Source of the DNA: Pedobacter sp.
Lineage (GTDB): Bacteria; Bacteroidota; Bacteroidia; Sphingobacteriales; Sphingobacteriaceae
DNA length: 6,216 nucleotides
Assembly: GCA_004295885.1 (NCBI GenBank)
Contig: SEDG01000152.1
Span: forward strand, 1 to 6,216
Reading direction: 5' to 3'
Below the pieces are notes generated by a model that was not told where the DNA came from, did no database searches, and saw only the letters and a list, made by a program, of their open reading frames with translations. Shown here piece by piece: positions 5,678-6,216 of the stretch. The position numbers and the translations under genes were made by a program. Every line of letters starts with the position of its first letter. Within the stretch, counting starts at the first letter, position 1.

Positions 5678-6216
5678 ATGAAAAAATTAGTAAATAAAAT
5701 AGCGGTTATAACAGGCGCATCAAAAGGTATTGGTGCAGGTATCGCTAAAAGTCTTGCAGCAGCAGGCGCAAGTGTGGTAGTTAATTATGCTTCGGCAAAA
5801 GCTGGCGCAGACCAAGTAGTTGAAGAAATTAATGCGGCAGGTGGCAAAGCTATCGCGATTCAAGGAAACGTAAGTAATGCAACAGATTTAGCTAAATTGT
5901 TTGATGAAACCAATACCACTTTTGGACCAGTTGATATCTTGGTGAACAATGCAGGTGTTTATCAGTTTGGTGCCATCGAAGAAATCACAGCAGAAGACTT
6001 CCATCGCCAGTTTGATACGAATGTACTCGGTTTGTTGTTGAGCACACAAGGTGCATTAAAACATTTCAATACAGCTGGCGGCAGCATCATTAACATTGGA
6101 TCGGCAGTAACTGCCATCACACCTGTGCAAAGTTCAATTTACACCGCAACCAAAGGAGCTGTTGATTCAATCACTCAAGTACTAGCTAAGGAATTGGGCG
6201 CTAAAAACATCCGTGT
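5678..6216 (+). CDS. Short-chain dehydrogenase/reductase (classical SDR), 3' end outside window
   Basis: The first 179 codons of a classical SDR are present, open to the window edge. The Rossmann cofactor motif is TGASKGIG (12-19), and NNAG (90-93) follows. The catalytic tetrad is complete: Asn115 in FDTNVLG, Ser142 in IGSAV, Tyr155 and Lys159 in YTATK. Lys16 in the glycine-rich loop and the lack of an acidic residue after strand 2 (VVVNYASAKAG, 33-43) suggest NADP(H) preference, as in FabG-like and glucose-1-dehydrogenase-like SDRs. The usual Asp of the DV motif is Asn64 (GNVS). About 70 residues should be missing, including the C-terminal substrate-determining region, so the substrate cannot be proposed. 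The ATG at 5678 has only a weak purine-rich leader. The two-box operator upstream makes it a likely inducible, TetR-controlled gene. Confidence 0.92.
   Translation, partial: MKKLVNKIAVITGASKGIGAGIAKSLAAAGASVVVNYASAKAGADQVVEEINAAGGKAIAIQGNVSNATDLAKLFDETNTTFGPVDILVNNAGVYQFGAIEEITAEDFHRQFDTNVLGLLLSTQGALKHFNTAGGSIINIGSAVTAITPVQSSIYTATKGAVDSITQVLAKELGAKNIR

Overview
The window looks like chromosomal DNA of a Bacteroidota bacterium, most likely of the Sphingobacteriaceae (Pedobacter or Mucilaginibacter type). This rests on AT-rich DNA, near absence of Shine-Dalgarno sequences before the ATGs, A/T-rich leaders, promoter-like -7 elements of the TAnnTTTG kind, and the style of the YceI, DinB and AI-2E-family proteins. 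The genus is an inference; there is no RNA gene or marker gene to settle it.

Layout. Positions 1-393 hold the 3' part of a YceI-family gene on the + strand. It converges on a four-gene block on the - strand, and a strong hairpin terminator (442-476) separates them. Read in its own direction the - strand block is: a MOSC-domain protein (3976-3164), a 162-bp gap with a repeated operator-like element, an aldo/keto reductase (3001-1997), an AraC-family regulator only 8 bp downstream (1988-1101), and a DinB-family protein after a further 64 bp (1036-560). A gene-poor stretch (3977-4420) separates this block from a divergent + strand gene for an AI-2E/PerM-family membrane protein (4421-5503). After a 174-bp gap with a two-box palindromic operator comes the start of a short-chain dehydrogenase (5678 to the window end).

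How the genes work together. The clearest unit is the reductase plus AraC regulator, which look co-transcribed. A 16-bp direct repeat with 21-bp phasing lies just upstream of the reductase and is a good candidate site for that regulator. The dehydrogenase has a separate control region: two inverted copies of a 14-bp near-palindrome flank a -7-like element, as expected for repression by a TetR-type protein, whose gene is not in the window. Both units are NAD(P)H-dependent oxidoreductases that look inducible, perhaps by reactive carbonyls or other xenobiotics, but the substrates cannot be read from the sequence. The MOSC, DinB, YceI and AI-2E-family genes are ordinary genome content. I see no phage, CRISPR, transposase or clearly new multi-gene system. 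The points worth following up are regulatory.
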